Below, piece after piece: positions 12,001-27,000 of a DNA stretch of 64,000 nucleotides. The notes beneath the pieces were generated by a model. The model did not search any database and was not told where the DNA came from. It worked only from the letters and a program-made list of their open reading frames with translations. The stretch's first letter is position 1; each line of letters opens with the position of its first letter. Source of the DNA: Dendrobium chrysotoxum (taxonomy: Eukaryota; Streptophyta; Magnoliopsida; Asparagales; Orchidaceae); assembly GCA_019925795.1 (NCBI GenBank), contig CM034314.1:96281264-96345263 (forward strand), read 5' to 3'. Made by a program: the position numbers and the translations under genes.

Positions 12001-15000
12001 ACTTGTATACCATCTCCCATAAACATCCTTTCAAAATTTTTTAATATATATTAGTCCATTCTTAAAAATATCACGAATTTATAATACAAAAAATCTTACT
12101 TGAGACACTTAAAAGCAGAATTGGAAAGAAATTAGGAGAGAAAAGATGAATGCCTGGAAAAAATTACATTTGAAAAATCGTTGAGTTACCAAAAGAAAAT
12201 AAAATTGTACAATATAAGTAAATTTTTTCTATAAAATAAAGAGCAAAAAGGAGTCTGGAACAACACGAAATAGGATTAGAAGCCAAAGGATATACTTAAT
12301 CCTATACAATTGACTACCAAAAATTCTGCTGCTCATATTATAAAAATAAGTAAAATTGGCATTATAATTTCTCTACCTGTTAATTTTAGATGGCCAATGC
12401 ACTAATATAATGCAAAGTATATTTTCTAACATAGAGATGTTGAAGACTCATTTTGAAGTGCATTAAGGATGAAGATCAAAAAATGCTTTTATTAGAAGAA
12501 GATATTCAGCAGGTAGATGAGATATTCTGATAAGCTTTTCAATGATTGACTTTAGTGACCTTAGCATCATAAATGAAAATAAAATTTTATTTTTATCAGC
12601 GCATTAGTAAAACCGAAGTTAGAGAGGTTTTAAAGAAAATGAAGTGTGAAAAAACTGTTGGACCTCATAATATTTCAATAGAGGTATGGAAATGCTTAGA
12701 AGATGAAGAAATTTTTTATCTTATGAAACTTTTTAATATTATTTTGAAGACTAAAAATATATCAGATGAGCGGAGAATGAGTGTGTTAATTTTTATTTTT
12801 AAGAATAAAATTGATGCTCAAGATTGTGCAAATTATAAAGGAATTAAGTTAATGTGCCATACTTTAAAACTATGGGAGTGAGTTATTGAGCATAAGTTAC
12901 GATGTGATAATAATGTTTCTCAAAATCAACGGGTAGGTATAATATGGAAGCTATACATTTATTGAGAGGTTTGATGGAGAAGTATAGAGAGAATAAGGAG
13001 GATCTACATATGATATTTATTGATTTAGAGAAAGCATATGACAAAGTTCCAAGAGAAGTCCTATGGAGAGTTGTAGAAAAGAAATGGATTAATAATGCTT
13101 ATATTCAAGTCATAAAGGATATGTATGCAAGAGCTATTACTTGTTCAAACATAAGGTGGTTTGACCAAATATTTTTCCTATTTCAGTTAGATTATATCAA
13201 GGATCAACCCTAAGCCCATAACATTTTGCTTTAGTCATGGATGCTCTTACTAGACATTTGCAGGAGGATGTACCTAGTGTATGCTTTTTGTTGATGATAT
13301 TTTCTTGTTGATGAGACTAGAGAGGGAGTTGAAGGAAAACATCAATTATGTAGGTCAACCTTAGAGTCTAATGGTTTTCGTTTGAGTAGATCTAAAATTG
13401 AATAAATGGAGTGTAATTTTAGTAGTAATAGATCTAGTGGGGGATTGTGACTTTGGGCGATCAAGTTATTAATAAAAAAACACATTTTAGATATCTCAAG
13501 TCTATTGTTCAGAGAGATGGTGAAATAGATGGGGATAATATTAGTATAATTCAAGTCGAATGGTTGAAGTGGAGGAATGCATTGGGCTTGTTGTGTGATA
13601 GAAAAGTACCCCTCAAACTTAAGGGAAAATTCTATAAGATGGTGGTGAGATCTGCAATGCTTTATAGTGCAGAATGTTGGCCATTAAAAGAGTAGCATAA
13701 TATTAAGTTAAGTGTTGTAGAGATGAGGATACTCAGGTGGATGAGTGGCTTTACTCTTAGAGAAAGAATACGAAATGAGCATATATGTAAAAAGGTTAGA
13801 GTAAATCCAGTGGTAGATAAGATTAAAGTGAGCCACCACCTTAAATGGTCTGGTCACATAAAACGTCGACCTTTCAATGACCCGGTTAGGAGAGTAGATG
13901 TATTAGATTTAACTTATGTTAAGAAGGGTAGAGGTAGACCTAAAAAGACATGTTTAGAAAATATTAGAAATTGACATTTCTTTATTAGATTTAAATGAGA
14001 ATTTGACTCTTAACAGGACACAATGAAGAAAAATGATTCATGTAGCCGACCCCATGTAGTGGGATAAAGGCTTAATGTAGTTGTTGTATAGAGATGTTGA
14101 AGATGTCTATATGGATCAATCACCGTGATTCGATAGCTCTTTAAAGAACAATGTATGAAAATTAAAGAACGTGTTATATGGACTTAAACAATCCCCAAAG
14201 CATGGTTTGGCATATTAACAAAATCCACGACTAGAGCTGAATATATACAAAGCCAAGGAGATCATAAACTCTTTATAAAGCATTCTATCGATGGCAAATT
14301 TTCAATCCTCACTATCAATGTTAATGAGTTATTTGTTACAGGTAATGATAAAAAAAAGGTCTCTTAAGAAAAAAAAACTTGTTGAAATTTTGGAATTAAA
14401 AAGTTTTGTGAACCTAAAATACTTTCTGATTATCAAAGTTGCTCAATTAGAGCAAAGAATGTTCCTCTCAATCAAAAATATCATGGATCTACTAAAAGAA
14501 ATAAAAATGACTGATTGTAAATCTTATAAAACTCCAATTAAACGAGATCAAAACTTGGACGTAGATAAAATAGGGACAAAAGTAGATATGGGAAAATATC
14601 AAAGATTAGTTGTAAAACTAATCTATCTCACATCCATCCAGACATAACATTCACAATAAATCTCATCAGTCAATTTATGTACAAACCCAAGGAGCCTCCC
14701 TTTAAGCTACTTATAGAGTATTCAAATACCTTAAATTAAGTCGCATAAAAGAAATTTTTTACAAAAAAAACTATATGTTACAAATTGAAAGATATACTAA
14801 CATAGACTATGCAAGATCACTAATGAACATAATATGCACTTCACAAAATTGTACATTTTTTTAGGAAACCTCATACAATAAAGTAGCAAGAAACAATCTA
14901 TCATTTTAAGAACAAGCGTTGAATCTAAATTTAGGGCACTTAAGATATATATGAGCTCCTTTAGATCAAAATGGTTTTAGAATATTTATAAATTAGGTGG

Positions 15001-18000
15001 GAAGAGCCAATAAAAATATACTGTGACAAGAAATCTGTCATCAATATTACTCATTCTAATATAACACGATCACACCAAATATGTGGAGGTGGATAGTCAT
15101 GTCATTAAAAAGTAACTGGTAAGTGGGTTAATAAGCACTCTCTATATATACTAACAGGGAGTCAACTCACTAACATATTCACTAAATGATTCACCAATCC
15201 CACATTCAAGAATATCATATGTAAACTTGGAATTGCTGGTCTATATCAATCAATTTGAAAGGAAGTGTTGAAGACCACGGGTAAGACCCGCTCCTTGGCC
15301 TCCTTCACACATCCCGGGCCAATTCGCCCTAGGGTTGGAATCTGTGGATCCTACTATGCTACCAATCATAACATGGATCCTTGAGCACACAAATTGAGAA
15401 GCTTAGCCATCGGATCATCATCTCCCTCATAACCCTTAGATTGCAATCCATGTACTCCTCAACACATAATCGCCGACCCCTCGCCCCCGCGGCCGTCGTC
15501 ACACGTCTAAGGCCCATCCACCCTAAGTTTGGAATCTATGGATCATACTATGTTACCAATCATAACATGTATCCTTAATCAAGAAAATTGAGAGGTTTAG
15601 CCATTGGATCATTATCTCTCTCATAGCCCTTAGATTGCAATATATACACTCCTCTCCTCCTCATAACCACCGAGCCCATGCCCCTTAGATTGCAATCTGT
15701 ACACTCCTCTCCTCCCATGTATCCTTAATCAACAAAACCCGTAATCTTATTTTGTGCAATTAAGCTTTGATCTATTTTCATATGTACCACCCTTCAAAGA
15801 GCCTATATATACCTACAATCCTTGAATAAAAAGCAAGCAATAAAATTCAAATAATTTTTCTTTTATATTTCTACTTTTCTCATAATTCAATTTGCCTCTC
15901 TTAATAACCTATCATTAAATATTAATAATTTTCACGTTTTAAATTTCACCACCTTATTCTAGAAAAAATTATCACTTTAAAAAATTTTCTTTATACAACA
16001 AATATATATATGAATAACTAATACTCTATGCTAATGGGTCTAACTCTGCCTTCAAACTACGTTGCAATCTTTGTAATATACGTAAAGTAATTTTTATAAT
16101 TATAAGGTAAATGAAGTCTTTGTAATTTCACTTTTGCAAGTAACTAAATATTTTTCTTATTTCTTAAAGTATGCAATTAATATTTAAGATTCATACATCC
16201 AATAAATAACTAAGGATAATTTGCAGTTGCAAGTAATTGGTCTGTGCTTTTTTTATTTATTAAGAAAAAATATTTCCCAAAGCTCATTGAATAAATTTGC
16301 TGAAGCAAACTATAACATATATCAGAATTAAGTCGACAAATCAGCAATAATAAGCTTATGAAGTGCAAAAGCTCATTTTATTGAACAGTTTCATGTCGGG
16401 TCTATGTTAAGGATGATACATGTGCCATTTAAACAGAAGTAAGGTAAAAATTAAGGAAAATGCGGGGATGGAAGGTAGATTTTAAGATCAGCATGGGTAA
16501 GCCGGAAAGAGCACGCAGATGGTGTTCCTAATTGGTGGGAGAAAGGCAAGTGTGGGATGATTTTGTACATAATTAGTGGGAGAAAGTGTGCGTGTCTCTG
16601 CTCATGCTGAGATATATTTTAGGAAGACCTCTCCTATTCAGACAAATATAAAATTTGATGTTGTGATTTCCATTTTCATTAGACTACAACTTGTAAATGT
16701 AAATATTACAAAGATTCATTTACAACACTTCAATTGATTTCTTGAAAAAACAATGCTCAAAGACAAATTGCTTCCTTTCTGAATCTTCAAATACAATATG
16801 CTCTTGTTTTGAAGCCAGATCAAATATACAGTATTAAGAGAATGAAAAAGAACTGAATTAGGGAAATTTTTAATAAAATGAGAAGTATTTTACCAAAAGA
16901 GATTGATTTTCTGGATTTATGTTATCCAAAAATACTCTTCGGTGCAGTCTGTGTTGCTCTATCTGAGGATTTTTTGCCAAAATTTTCCGCATATCAGCTA
17001 CGATGTTCTGAACATTAAAGAAAAACAAAAGGACATTAACACTTCAACTCAAGGTAGAAATAAATTCAATATAAATTAGAATAGTTCTTACACTAATTTT
17101 ATTAGCATCCAAATGGCTGATTGCAAGATGAGTTTTTATACGCCAATGAGTCTTCTGACTGAGATTTCTCACAACATTAACTGTAAATTTATGGTTAGGA
17201 ATATGAACTGCTTCACGATCATCACCTCTTATAATTGTTGGAGACCACCAGCCAACATGCTGAAAGGGTAAGAAACCATCAAATATAGTCTGAGCTAAAC
17301 TGTCCAAAAGTAAAATTAAATATTGTCTCATTGTCTCAAAAAAACAATATGTTTCTCCTCTAAACAGATACTACACCCGAACAAATTATAAAATTAAGAA
17401 CAGGAAATGATATTGATTAAGACGGAAGTAATTATTATCAATACAATTTAATGTTTGATGAATGTAGATGCAACAGATAGTTCATTTAAGAAGTACGATG
17501 ATGAATAGTTGTAAATAGCATACTTCATCAAGAATTTTAATTACATTAACTAACCTCAACAGTTCCGGAAACTTCATAGCCCTGAATCTTTGTTTGGATC
17601 CATTCATTTAAAATAAATGGGCGTGTGGCATGAATCATGACACTTGACAAAAAGTTTGTGAATATCTGCAAACAAAATTACCGATATAGAAGAGTGATAA
17701 ATATCCAACACAGAGGAAGATGATGATTCTACAATATGATACCTCACGTCCAGCTAGGGTCAGTAACACCGTTCCTAAACCTCCAGCTGTCAGCCATTTT
17801 TGGGTTGAAAAACCCAGTAATTCCATGAACAAAGAAAACGCAGCAATCCATACTGCAGTGTACACAGCTCTCCCAGCAAATTGGAAACCCATCTGCATAT
17901 AAGGAGCTAAATTTTATAAATTAAGTGTAAGCTCAAGCTACTAGAATCAGTAGATCAACTACCTTTACCATCAGTATGTAGGCGTGATGAAATAATTTAG

Positions 18001-21000
18001 TAGTGATGGTTTCAGACTACATTATTCATGGGCATCATTAATCCTCTAGAAAGAGCATGGGTTTCACTTATTGCGTATGTATACTATCTCCCATTTCATC
18101 GAGTCAAAACATATTAAAGTCAGCTTGTAATCAAATCCAGCAGATACTTGAATATGTCAATGCGAGATGGAAACCCCTACTCCAGTATATATCTGAAAAT
18201 AGTGGAGTCCAAATGCATGGAAAGAAAAAACTTTACACAGCCAAATAGAACAACTTGGTACAGCTTGTTCTTTCGTATAAAGAAATCGAAGTTAAAAAGC
18301 AGTACATCGAATTTGATAACAATGTTTCTTTTACATGCATTAGCACGTGATGTTCTAGACTGTCACGCCACCTTCACCAATCCATTAAAAAAAAAAATTG
18401 GATCAAAATGAACTACACAACCAATTAATAACTTAATAGCTCAAAACTCCTAAGGTGCTCATCTAGATTAGATATCAAGTAAATTTCACTTATAATCAAT
18501 TAGTTAATATGCATAAATGTTAGTTCGGTGCGGAATTTGATTGTGCTGATCCAATTGGGTTGTACTATTGTCTCGTACCTCAATTCAGTTTGTTGAGCTC
18601 ACTAGGGGGTCCTCTCCCTGCTTGGGTTCGAGTATTTTATTACTGATTTTTTTTCCGTACAATTATACAGCGTTGTGGAGCTGTATGCCCGAGCATTGTG
18701 GCGCTATATAGTTTGTTTAGAGATAGATAGAGCAGAGCGCTACGGCGCTCCAAACCCGGGTGCTACAACGCTGTTAGGCAGAAAGATGACAGAGAGTTGA
18801 GCGTCGTGACGCTTCAAACCTGACGCCTCGACGCTGCAAGATAGGCTGAAAGTTTTCTCACTCGTTTTTTATGAAGAGTTGCTTCCCTTGGTGGTTTAAT
18901 TGTGTATCTCTTTATTAGTTCTAGTGAGAGAATGGTGCAAGGGTAAAGAGAGACAAAGAGAGAGTAAGAGAGAAGAGAGATCTATATAATTTCTCCCAAA
19001 TTTTCATAGTGATTTTCTTGGTATGGTGTGACTCCATGATTTTTTCCCGATTTTGGGTTCTTCCACGTTAAATTCTGGTGTTCTTTCTTTTTACTGTATT
19101 TTTCTTAGTCAAGTTTCAAGTTGGTTACCCTACTTGGGCTTTTTCCGAGGCAAATTCAAGCCCAACATGCTAACACATGAAATAGCCTTAGTCCAATTTG
19201 GGAATCACATCATTAGGAAACCTAGGAATTAAGCATTATTTGACAAGCTCATTAGCTTTGTGTTAACCCAAATTAATTAAGATGGTGCTTGCATCCTTTG
19301 ATTGGCGCATTAAGTGAGACTTAAACCTGAGGATGAGGAAATCCCAATAATGGGTCTTACAGCATTGCACAATAGGTAAGATATTCCAATTTATTAAATT
19401 GATTTGATGGGCTTGTTAACACTATATTGACCACATTAATTGGGGTGGGCGCATGAATTAGAAGGCTTATAAGCAAGACTTTAAGCATCAAGAATAAGGA
19501 AAAAACCAAGAAGAAAATTAGGGGTGGGGCTTACTAGTGCACTTAAAGATATGATATGAGTCATTTATGAATAGTATGTATTACACAGTATCTCTCAATT
19601 ATTTAAACACCATAGGATGGTTTGGTGACATATATGCTTTTGAATGTATTAGCATGTTTTTTAATGCGTTAAGTATGATTATCAATACCTTGGCATGAAT
19701 ATTAGTGTCCTTGAAAAATTCAAATCTATACAACAACAACATGCCTTTATTCGACCAAGTGGGGTTGGCTACATGAATCATTTTTCTCCACTAAGTTCTA
19801 TTAGGGTCAAATTCATATTTAAATATAATAAAAAATATTATTTTAATATTTTCTAATCAAATCTTTTAAGTCTATATCTACCTTTCTTAACATAGGAATG
19901 ATCTAATACATCTACTCTTAACAATTCAAATCTATTTTGACTTAATTTTTTTTCAAATCGAAAGTTTGATTCTTTGCAACTGATGACTAGTTTGTTTCAC
20001 ACTTGGTTTCAATTTGGTATTAATTTGGTTAATGTTTCCATAATTTTTATATTTATTTTATTTATTAACCAATTGCATCTTTCGACTGATCATTCAAACT
20101 TCAACTGATCAATTTGCCTTTCATAATTTAAAAACACATTGTTTAACAACAGAGTCTTTGAATTCATTGTAAGTAATTTAATCATCTAGAGCTTTGATCC
20201 TAATTCAAGTCAATATAGCAAGATTTCATGGTTGCTTTGAAGCATTAGATATAATAAAAAATTTTGGACTAACAACAAGAAATATTTCTAATTTTGTTAG
20301 GATCGTTTATGTTAAAAGATTTGCCCAACACCATGGCAGAATTGTCACATTTTTTCATTCATTAACCATTTGCATCTTTAAACTAAACTTTTAAACTTTG
20401 ATTTACCAATTTAATTTTGAGTTAAAGAAAATTTAATTAATCAAATGCTCTTTGAAATCAATTTGAGGAGTTAATCAATTAGTTCTTTAATCCTAAATTA
20501 CGTTAGTAGCAAGACTTCCAGTCATTTTAAAGCGTCAATGGTAATTGAGAAATCAAGACTAGCATCATACAACATTTCATCCTATTTTTTTAAGAATTTT
20601 TCATGTTGAGAGACTATGAAGATGCTCTAGCATATTCCATAGTGAAGCTCAGCATGATATAGGAAATGCTATGAGAAACACCTTGATAGCTTCCATTGTA
20701 GGGTGAGATACGATTTACAACTTGGAGGTTCAAGAGAAAGAGCGCTTAGCAATAGTATATATGTTGTCATCATCTTAGCTAACATTGTGCACATGTGAAT
20801 GGTTACACTTGGGTCCTAACAAGTAATGTAGAGGAGAAAAATAAAAATAGAATATTGTGGGTAGAATCATTGGTGAGTGGGAGGGGACACAATGAAGTGA
20901 TAGAGCAAGAACCGACATCACAGGGAATGGCGATAGAGAAAATCAATCACGAGGAAGGGTAGGATGAAAAGATGATGAGTACTTGATATGCGAGTTCAAG

Positions 21001-24000
21001 GAGGAGATTGAGAGCTAGAACTTCTAGAGGAACTAGGTAAAGGTGATCAAATCTGGAAGCAAGGTCGAGAAGCAGTGTTAGCGTACAAGATAGAGATGAA
21101 AATGAGATCAAGGCAAGCAGTAGAGGTTGGGAGTGAGAAATATTGACTTCCAGAGATAGCATGTGCAAGAGGTGAGGAGAGTTGCAGACATGAAAGGGAA
21201 ACCTTGAAAAATGTGAAAGTGAGAATAGCATGAGGGAAGGAGAAATAGTGTGGAAGAGGGAAATGGGCATTAGAGATTTCATGAGTGTGAGAGGTTTGAG
21301 AGGAGGGCACAAAATACCTAGCATACAATTAGCAAATATGGGAAGACAAGGCATGGAATTTTCACGCATCATGGGCGAACACAAATGCAACGAGCATGTG
21401 TGAGCCCATCATGTTGCAATTTGACATGCAATTTGGAGTCTCCAGATTGGCATCGGTTCACACAGAAACTAGGGTTCTCAATTTATTTAGCAACAACTGA
21501 GTTGAGTAAACAACAATAGGTCGAACGAACAAGAAAAATATCTTTTCTTTGTTCTATGAGTGGTAGTATTCTTAAGTACTTTTTTGTTTTTGTATTTTAT
21601 ATATTGTAAACTTCATGATAAAAAGATATACTTAATTTAATCTTATTATGCTTGGCATACTCCAATGATACAAATGAAGCACATTTTGTCATATTAGTTT
21701 ATTAATGTTCAAGATTATGACATGAAACATGAAGTTCACATTTTGCAACAAATTTTTTTATTTATGAATTCATCATGTATATTGCTAATAATTAAATTAT
21801 TATTTTAATATAGAATAATTATATTTATTGAATCTTTAAATGGTATAAAACTATTGAAGTTTGTCAATTTTAAAATATTTTAGAAAAAAAGCTCATAATA
21901 GTCCTTTTACTATTAGCAAGTGCCCAATTTAGTCATAAAATTTTGCACTGCCCCAATTTGGTCCCTCTTAATTTGATCCTAGAGCCAAAAAAAATAGTTA
22001 AAGTTAGCACCAAAGATAAATGTGAGGATATTTTAAGTAGTGCAAGTGTATGTGAGATTCATTACTTATGTTGCTCTATTTTATAATTTAATAAATTATA
22101 ATAAATATAGAAAAACATAATGAAAAATATATACTAAATAATAAATATGAATAATTAGTAAAAGAACATTGGCTACTAAGCAAAATCTAAATGGAATATC
22201 ATACAAAACTTCAAAACCCTTGATAAAAAAAATATTATCAATGTTTACAAAACTTCAAAAACCCTATTAAAAAATGATATCATTAGCTTCATGGTTGAAC
22301 TGCTCCACCATGTTATGATGTCCGATCACAAGCCTAAAATGCCACATACGCCCCTTCATCTTCGCCAAAGACGGGGCTTCACCACTTGCACGCCAAAAAT
22401 CTATGTAGAGTCTATAGAATCTTTATATCGAAGTGTTGATCTCTGAATAAAGAACAAAAAGAAAGAGAGCAGAAATCCCGCGTACCTGCTGATTCGGCAT
22501 CGTTTACATCGCATCCCGCAATTTTTACTTGAATCCTGCGATTGTACACTTGCCCTCGCTATTAAGACAGCGGCAAACGAAGCTGAAGGTTCAGTTCTTC
22601 TTCCACGCTCAAATCCTGCAACCCTCACCTGCTTACCCCCTTCCCTCTCTGTCGCAAGCAACAGCAAGCCTCCAATTCCTCCTCTTATCCCGATTCCCAA
22701 ACCCAAACGAAGCCCCAGCTGAGAGCTCCCATTGTTGCTTCGGACCTCATCCCAATGACGAGACCCCATCCGGACCTCCATTCCGCCTCTAGCTTGCTGC
22801 CGACTTTCCCCTCCCTGTCCAACCCCTATAGCCACAAGCAGTAAGCCGAAAGAGAGAGAGAGAGGAAGAGAGTGAGGAAGTATTTCCCCCTACCTAGCCG
22901 AGCTTCGGCCGCCTCTTGCCCGAGCTCCCATACTCGACCGATCCCAAGGCCGAACCGAGCCATATCTACCTCTCAGAACCACCCGCCGATCTTCCTTATC
23001 TCCTGATCCAACTGACCTCAGTCGCAAACCAAGACCTGCCCTAGCCGAACCCAGCTCCTAACCGATCCCTTCCTACCAGACTTCTATATGTAATTAGGTT
23101 TAGATTTTGATTTAGTTATCTAATGCAATTATTATAACTAATATAATACTAATTATTATTAATAGTATATTAAATATATATGTATCTAGATATATAGATA
23201 ATAATTAGTTGTTATTATTATTAGATTATATATATATATATATGTGAGTGTGTGTGAGAAAAAGAATAAAAAAAAGAAAAGTTTCAAAAAAGAAAGAGAG
23301 AAGTGGAGGGAGAAAATTTAAAAAAAAAAGAGAGAAGAAAATAGTTTAAAAAAAAGAAAAAAAAAGAAAAAAAGAGAAAAAAAAAGGAAGAAAGAGGAGA
23401 GGGGGATCCTACTTGTTCATTTCATCAACATCCCGTCCTCGGCGTTCGTATCGAGCCGGCAAACTGCCCATGCACGCTTTTCTTAGCGTGGTAGGAAGGG
23501 AACCCGGTGCGACACCTACGGCGAGGCGGGTAAGCCCGATACACACTTTTCGTAGCATGGTGGGGACAATCTTAAATACCCGTACGTGGCTCTGTACCTG
23601 CGGGAAAAGCAAACTGTGCTCTTTTAATGTAGGAACCTGTAGAAGACCCATACACGCTTTCTTAAGCGTGGTAGGGGGGACAAAGAAAATACGGTCGCGG
23701 TGTCCGAGGACACCTACCATACACGCTTTTCTTAGCATGGTGGGAAGGCCTAGTTTCCCGTAGTTTCCCCTAAACGGGGGAGATGTCGGGAGGATGCCGA
23801 AATTTCGGGTGAATAGAAGACCACACATGAACCAGGATTTGAACAATCTAAACATAAATGAGAACAAGTAATTTGATCAAATATGACTTGAATTCGAATG
23901 ACAGAACAAAGAACTTGAACTTGAACTTGTGGACTTTTGGGCAGCAGGGGACCAATTTGAACATTCACAGAGGACTTGAACAAATGAAAGGGACTCTAAT

Positions 24001-27000
24001 TCAATTTGAACATTAATTGAACTTTTAAACATTAAATTCAAAATTGAATGTACACGAACTAGTGGACTTGAACTTAAATGAACTTGGTGCGAGTAGTTTT
24101 TACTCGAACTTGAACATTGCAAGAGATTTGAACTTCTACTCCAACTCAGTCTAGAACTTGAGACTCAAATTTGAACCTGTCTTGAACTTGATTCTGAGTT
24201 GAATAACAGGGAATTTGTTACATACATAAAACAATGAATTGAAGTAAATTTTGAGCATTGAATGACCAACATGGAATGTAGTGCAAGGCTTAAAATGAGA
24301 CTTGTTATGTGGCAAGATGACAAAGTCAACCATGGAAGCAAGGATCAAGGAGAAAATGTAATGATGTGCTTGTACATAATGATACAAGATTCCTAATGAA
24401 ATATTGGGAAGTGATCATATCAATTGAAGTGCAAATTCCTACTAGCAGATGACATCAAGTTCATATATGCTGCAAGCCATCCTCCGAAGGTGAGAACTAA
24501 TGATCAACAGACAGATATGAGCTTCTACAAATCAGTGTAAGAAACTTGTCATGCATATGACACCTCACCTGTAAGAAGGGAGATTTGTACCGCAGATACC
24601 ACATTTCCCCAAAGGCAGGGGCAATATATTTCTGATGCAAATGTTAATGCCATCAGGCAACAATAAATGACGAGCACCTGTGAACCATGAAGGATCCTTG
24701 ATATAGGTTCAATCAATTGTCCACAAGAAAATGCAAAGTGACTAGATTAAATGCCAATGCCCACCAATAACGCTAAAGGATCAACATTTAACACAACTTG
24801 CCTACAGCTAACAACGAAAAGCTTGCAATGCATGCAAGGGCCTATCCTTGGTGGTATAGTGATACGATCGTAGATGAAGTCTGAAGAGCTGATATCTCTA
24901 CAAAGCATGACAAATATAGAAGTCAACAGCAATCACCCACATCGTTGGCAATAGTACTATGGCAAGTATACATGTCTGCTCCATACAAGAAGAGAAGTTA
25001 GAATTCAACATCAGACAACTCGTAGGAGAATGTATTAACTCGCTTGAGAACAACAATAGCGATTACAACATGCAATGAGCATGTTGAGTTGCCAAGCAAA
25101 TTATGTGGAGGATATCAATAATGAGTACAATCCACCCAACAATCAACATCAGTTCATAAACAAGCATGTTCATCTACCTGCATGCAATGGTGGTGGATTT
25201 GTAATGAGTACAACAAGCGCATGACGACTTTGTCAAAAGGCAAGAATGAAGGAGAACAATAACATCTCTATCATTAAAACACGTCAATCCCTTACAAGCA
25301 AAAGGGTTCAACGACACTGTAAAAGACCCATTCCACATTCAAAATGTCAGTGCAACTCGAAGGATTTAGCATACAGTGAAAACGATGATGTGACACATCT
25401 AGATGTGTTCAAATGGATGTTAACACACACTGCATCACGTTCACCGGAATTAATGATCCTTGTCTGACAAATGTGCCGTTAAAGATTAATGTAAAGTTTA
25501 GTGATCCAAACTCACAACTATAAATAGAAGATACACTTGTTATCCCGATCATCCCAGGGGACTCCTACGAACTACTGAAGAATATCTCTAAATATCCAAT
25601 GTACCATCCACAGGCAAATGCTAAAAAGAGTACAACAGAATGAACTTCTACTAGTCGTTGCAGAAGATCCGTTAAGTGTCCAAAAATTTCCACATATTTG
25701 CACTGTAATTTGTACGCACATAGGTACACAAAAAATGCACGTGCAATTGTAGACCCGCATGGGCCCCGGCGAGCATGTTATTGGTACACACGTGACGTCT
25801 AGGGATGCTGCGCGGGTCAATAAATTTGAAATCGATCTTCCTATGCAAGCAGATAGGAGTCAACAAGGTTCAATCAATAATTATTAAATGCCCCCAAATA
25901 CTAGCATGGGCCCCGACGAGCGTGTTGTAGGAACACACGTGACGTCTAGGGATGCTGCGTGGGTCAATAAGTGAATTCAAGTTCGAGCCCGATCCTTCTA
26001 TTCAGGTAGATAGGAGTCGACACGGCTCGAACTATTAAACGAATATGCAGTCGTGGGGTCGACTGAGATATTTGTTTTATGTGTTCATATTAGGCCTTCA
26101 AGACCTATGATCAAGAGAATTCACTTATAAAGGCATAAAGTATATGAAACTCAATCCTCTATCGACAACTTGATGGAGTCGACAGGGTGTAATCCATAAA
26201 TAGAAATGACCTCAAAAACCCCGATGATGGTTGTGTTGAATGTGAATCTCAACCGGAGGGGTCAATTTCAAATACTTCAAAGTGCCCTCAAACTTCCATA
26301 AAATTCAAATATTTTCAAGTGACCTCAAAGTCACCCCGATGTTGGTCGTGCTGAGTGTGAATCTCAATCGGAGGGGTCAATTTCAAATACTTCAAAGTGC
26401 CCTCAAACTTTCATAAAATTCAAATATTTTTAAGTGACCTCAAAGTCACCCCGATGATGGCCGTGTTGAACGTTAATCTCAACCGGAGGGGTTCACAAAT
26501 ATTTTCAAATACCTCCCAAATTCCCAAATTTCCCACAAAATTCAAACTTCCGAAAAATCCCAAAATCCATAATATTTAAAACTGAAATCCAGCCATCCAA
26601 TATTTAAAGCAAAATTCATTCATCCTCCGCAACAGTTTGTCGGGATGGATAAATTGAATAATAATTCAGCTCACAAAGAACTAATGCCTGGTCGAGAGTA
26701 TCACTAGGATCCATTCTCAAAAAAACTCCTGCCAGTAAGGACGTGGTACGTGTTCTCTAACCGACAATTTCGCCACCAAATGGCAATGTAAGATAAACGA
26801 TTATGACCCGGGCCCCTCTGAACCAAGTGGTTTTGCCGCCAAATGGCACCACAAGATAGCGGTTATGGCCAGAGTCAATACGTTCCTTAATGTGGGCTCC
26901 GAAAATTCGGCCCCGGCCTCCACCCGCTTGTACTTTCTTCGGGGGGAGTTTTAACGGATTTAAGTTCCGGGGTAAATTTTGGAAGGCAGGTGGATTTGTA

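Larger units (their letters stand above)
22431..26880 (-). mobile_element. Left arm of a giant inverted repeat (probable large LTR, minus strand)
   Basis: Mirrors 27541-31865. Anchor points are aagtgttgatctct (22431-22444) against agagatcaacactt (31852-31865); the 18-bp palindromes (23473-23739 against 30232-30503); the cacacgtgacgtctagg block (25786 and 25934 against 28271); and ggttatggccagag against ctctggccataac (26861 and 27548). From the outside in, the arm holds a GC-rich region, an AT-rich region, the palindrome array, a gaacttgaactt-rich region, and tandem repeats. Length and position relative to the 650-bp segment suggest a 4.4-kb LTR read from right to left. It contains no transposon gene. 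Confidence 0.65.

Noticed and set aside
18560..18645. Third or fourth SINE (A-box-like and B-box-like motifs)
   Set aside because: It is embedded in an LTR-like stretch, the A box is poor, and no target-site duplication could be read.
23413..23867. Repeat-containing proteins (HAFLSVVG / TLRKACMG motifs) on both strands
   Set aside because: The motifs are translations of the 18-bp palindrome array; the spacing is not a constant multiple of three and frames break in the other arm.
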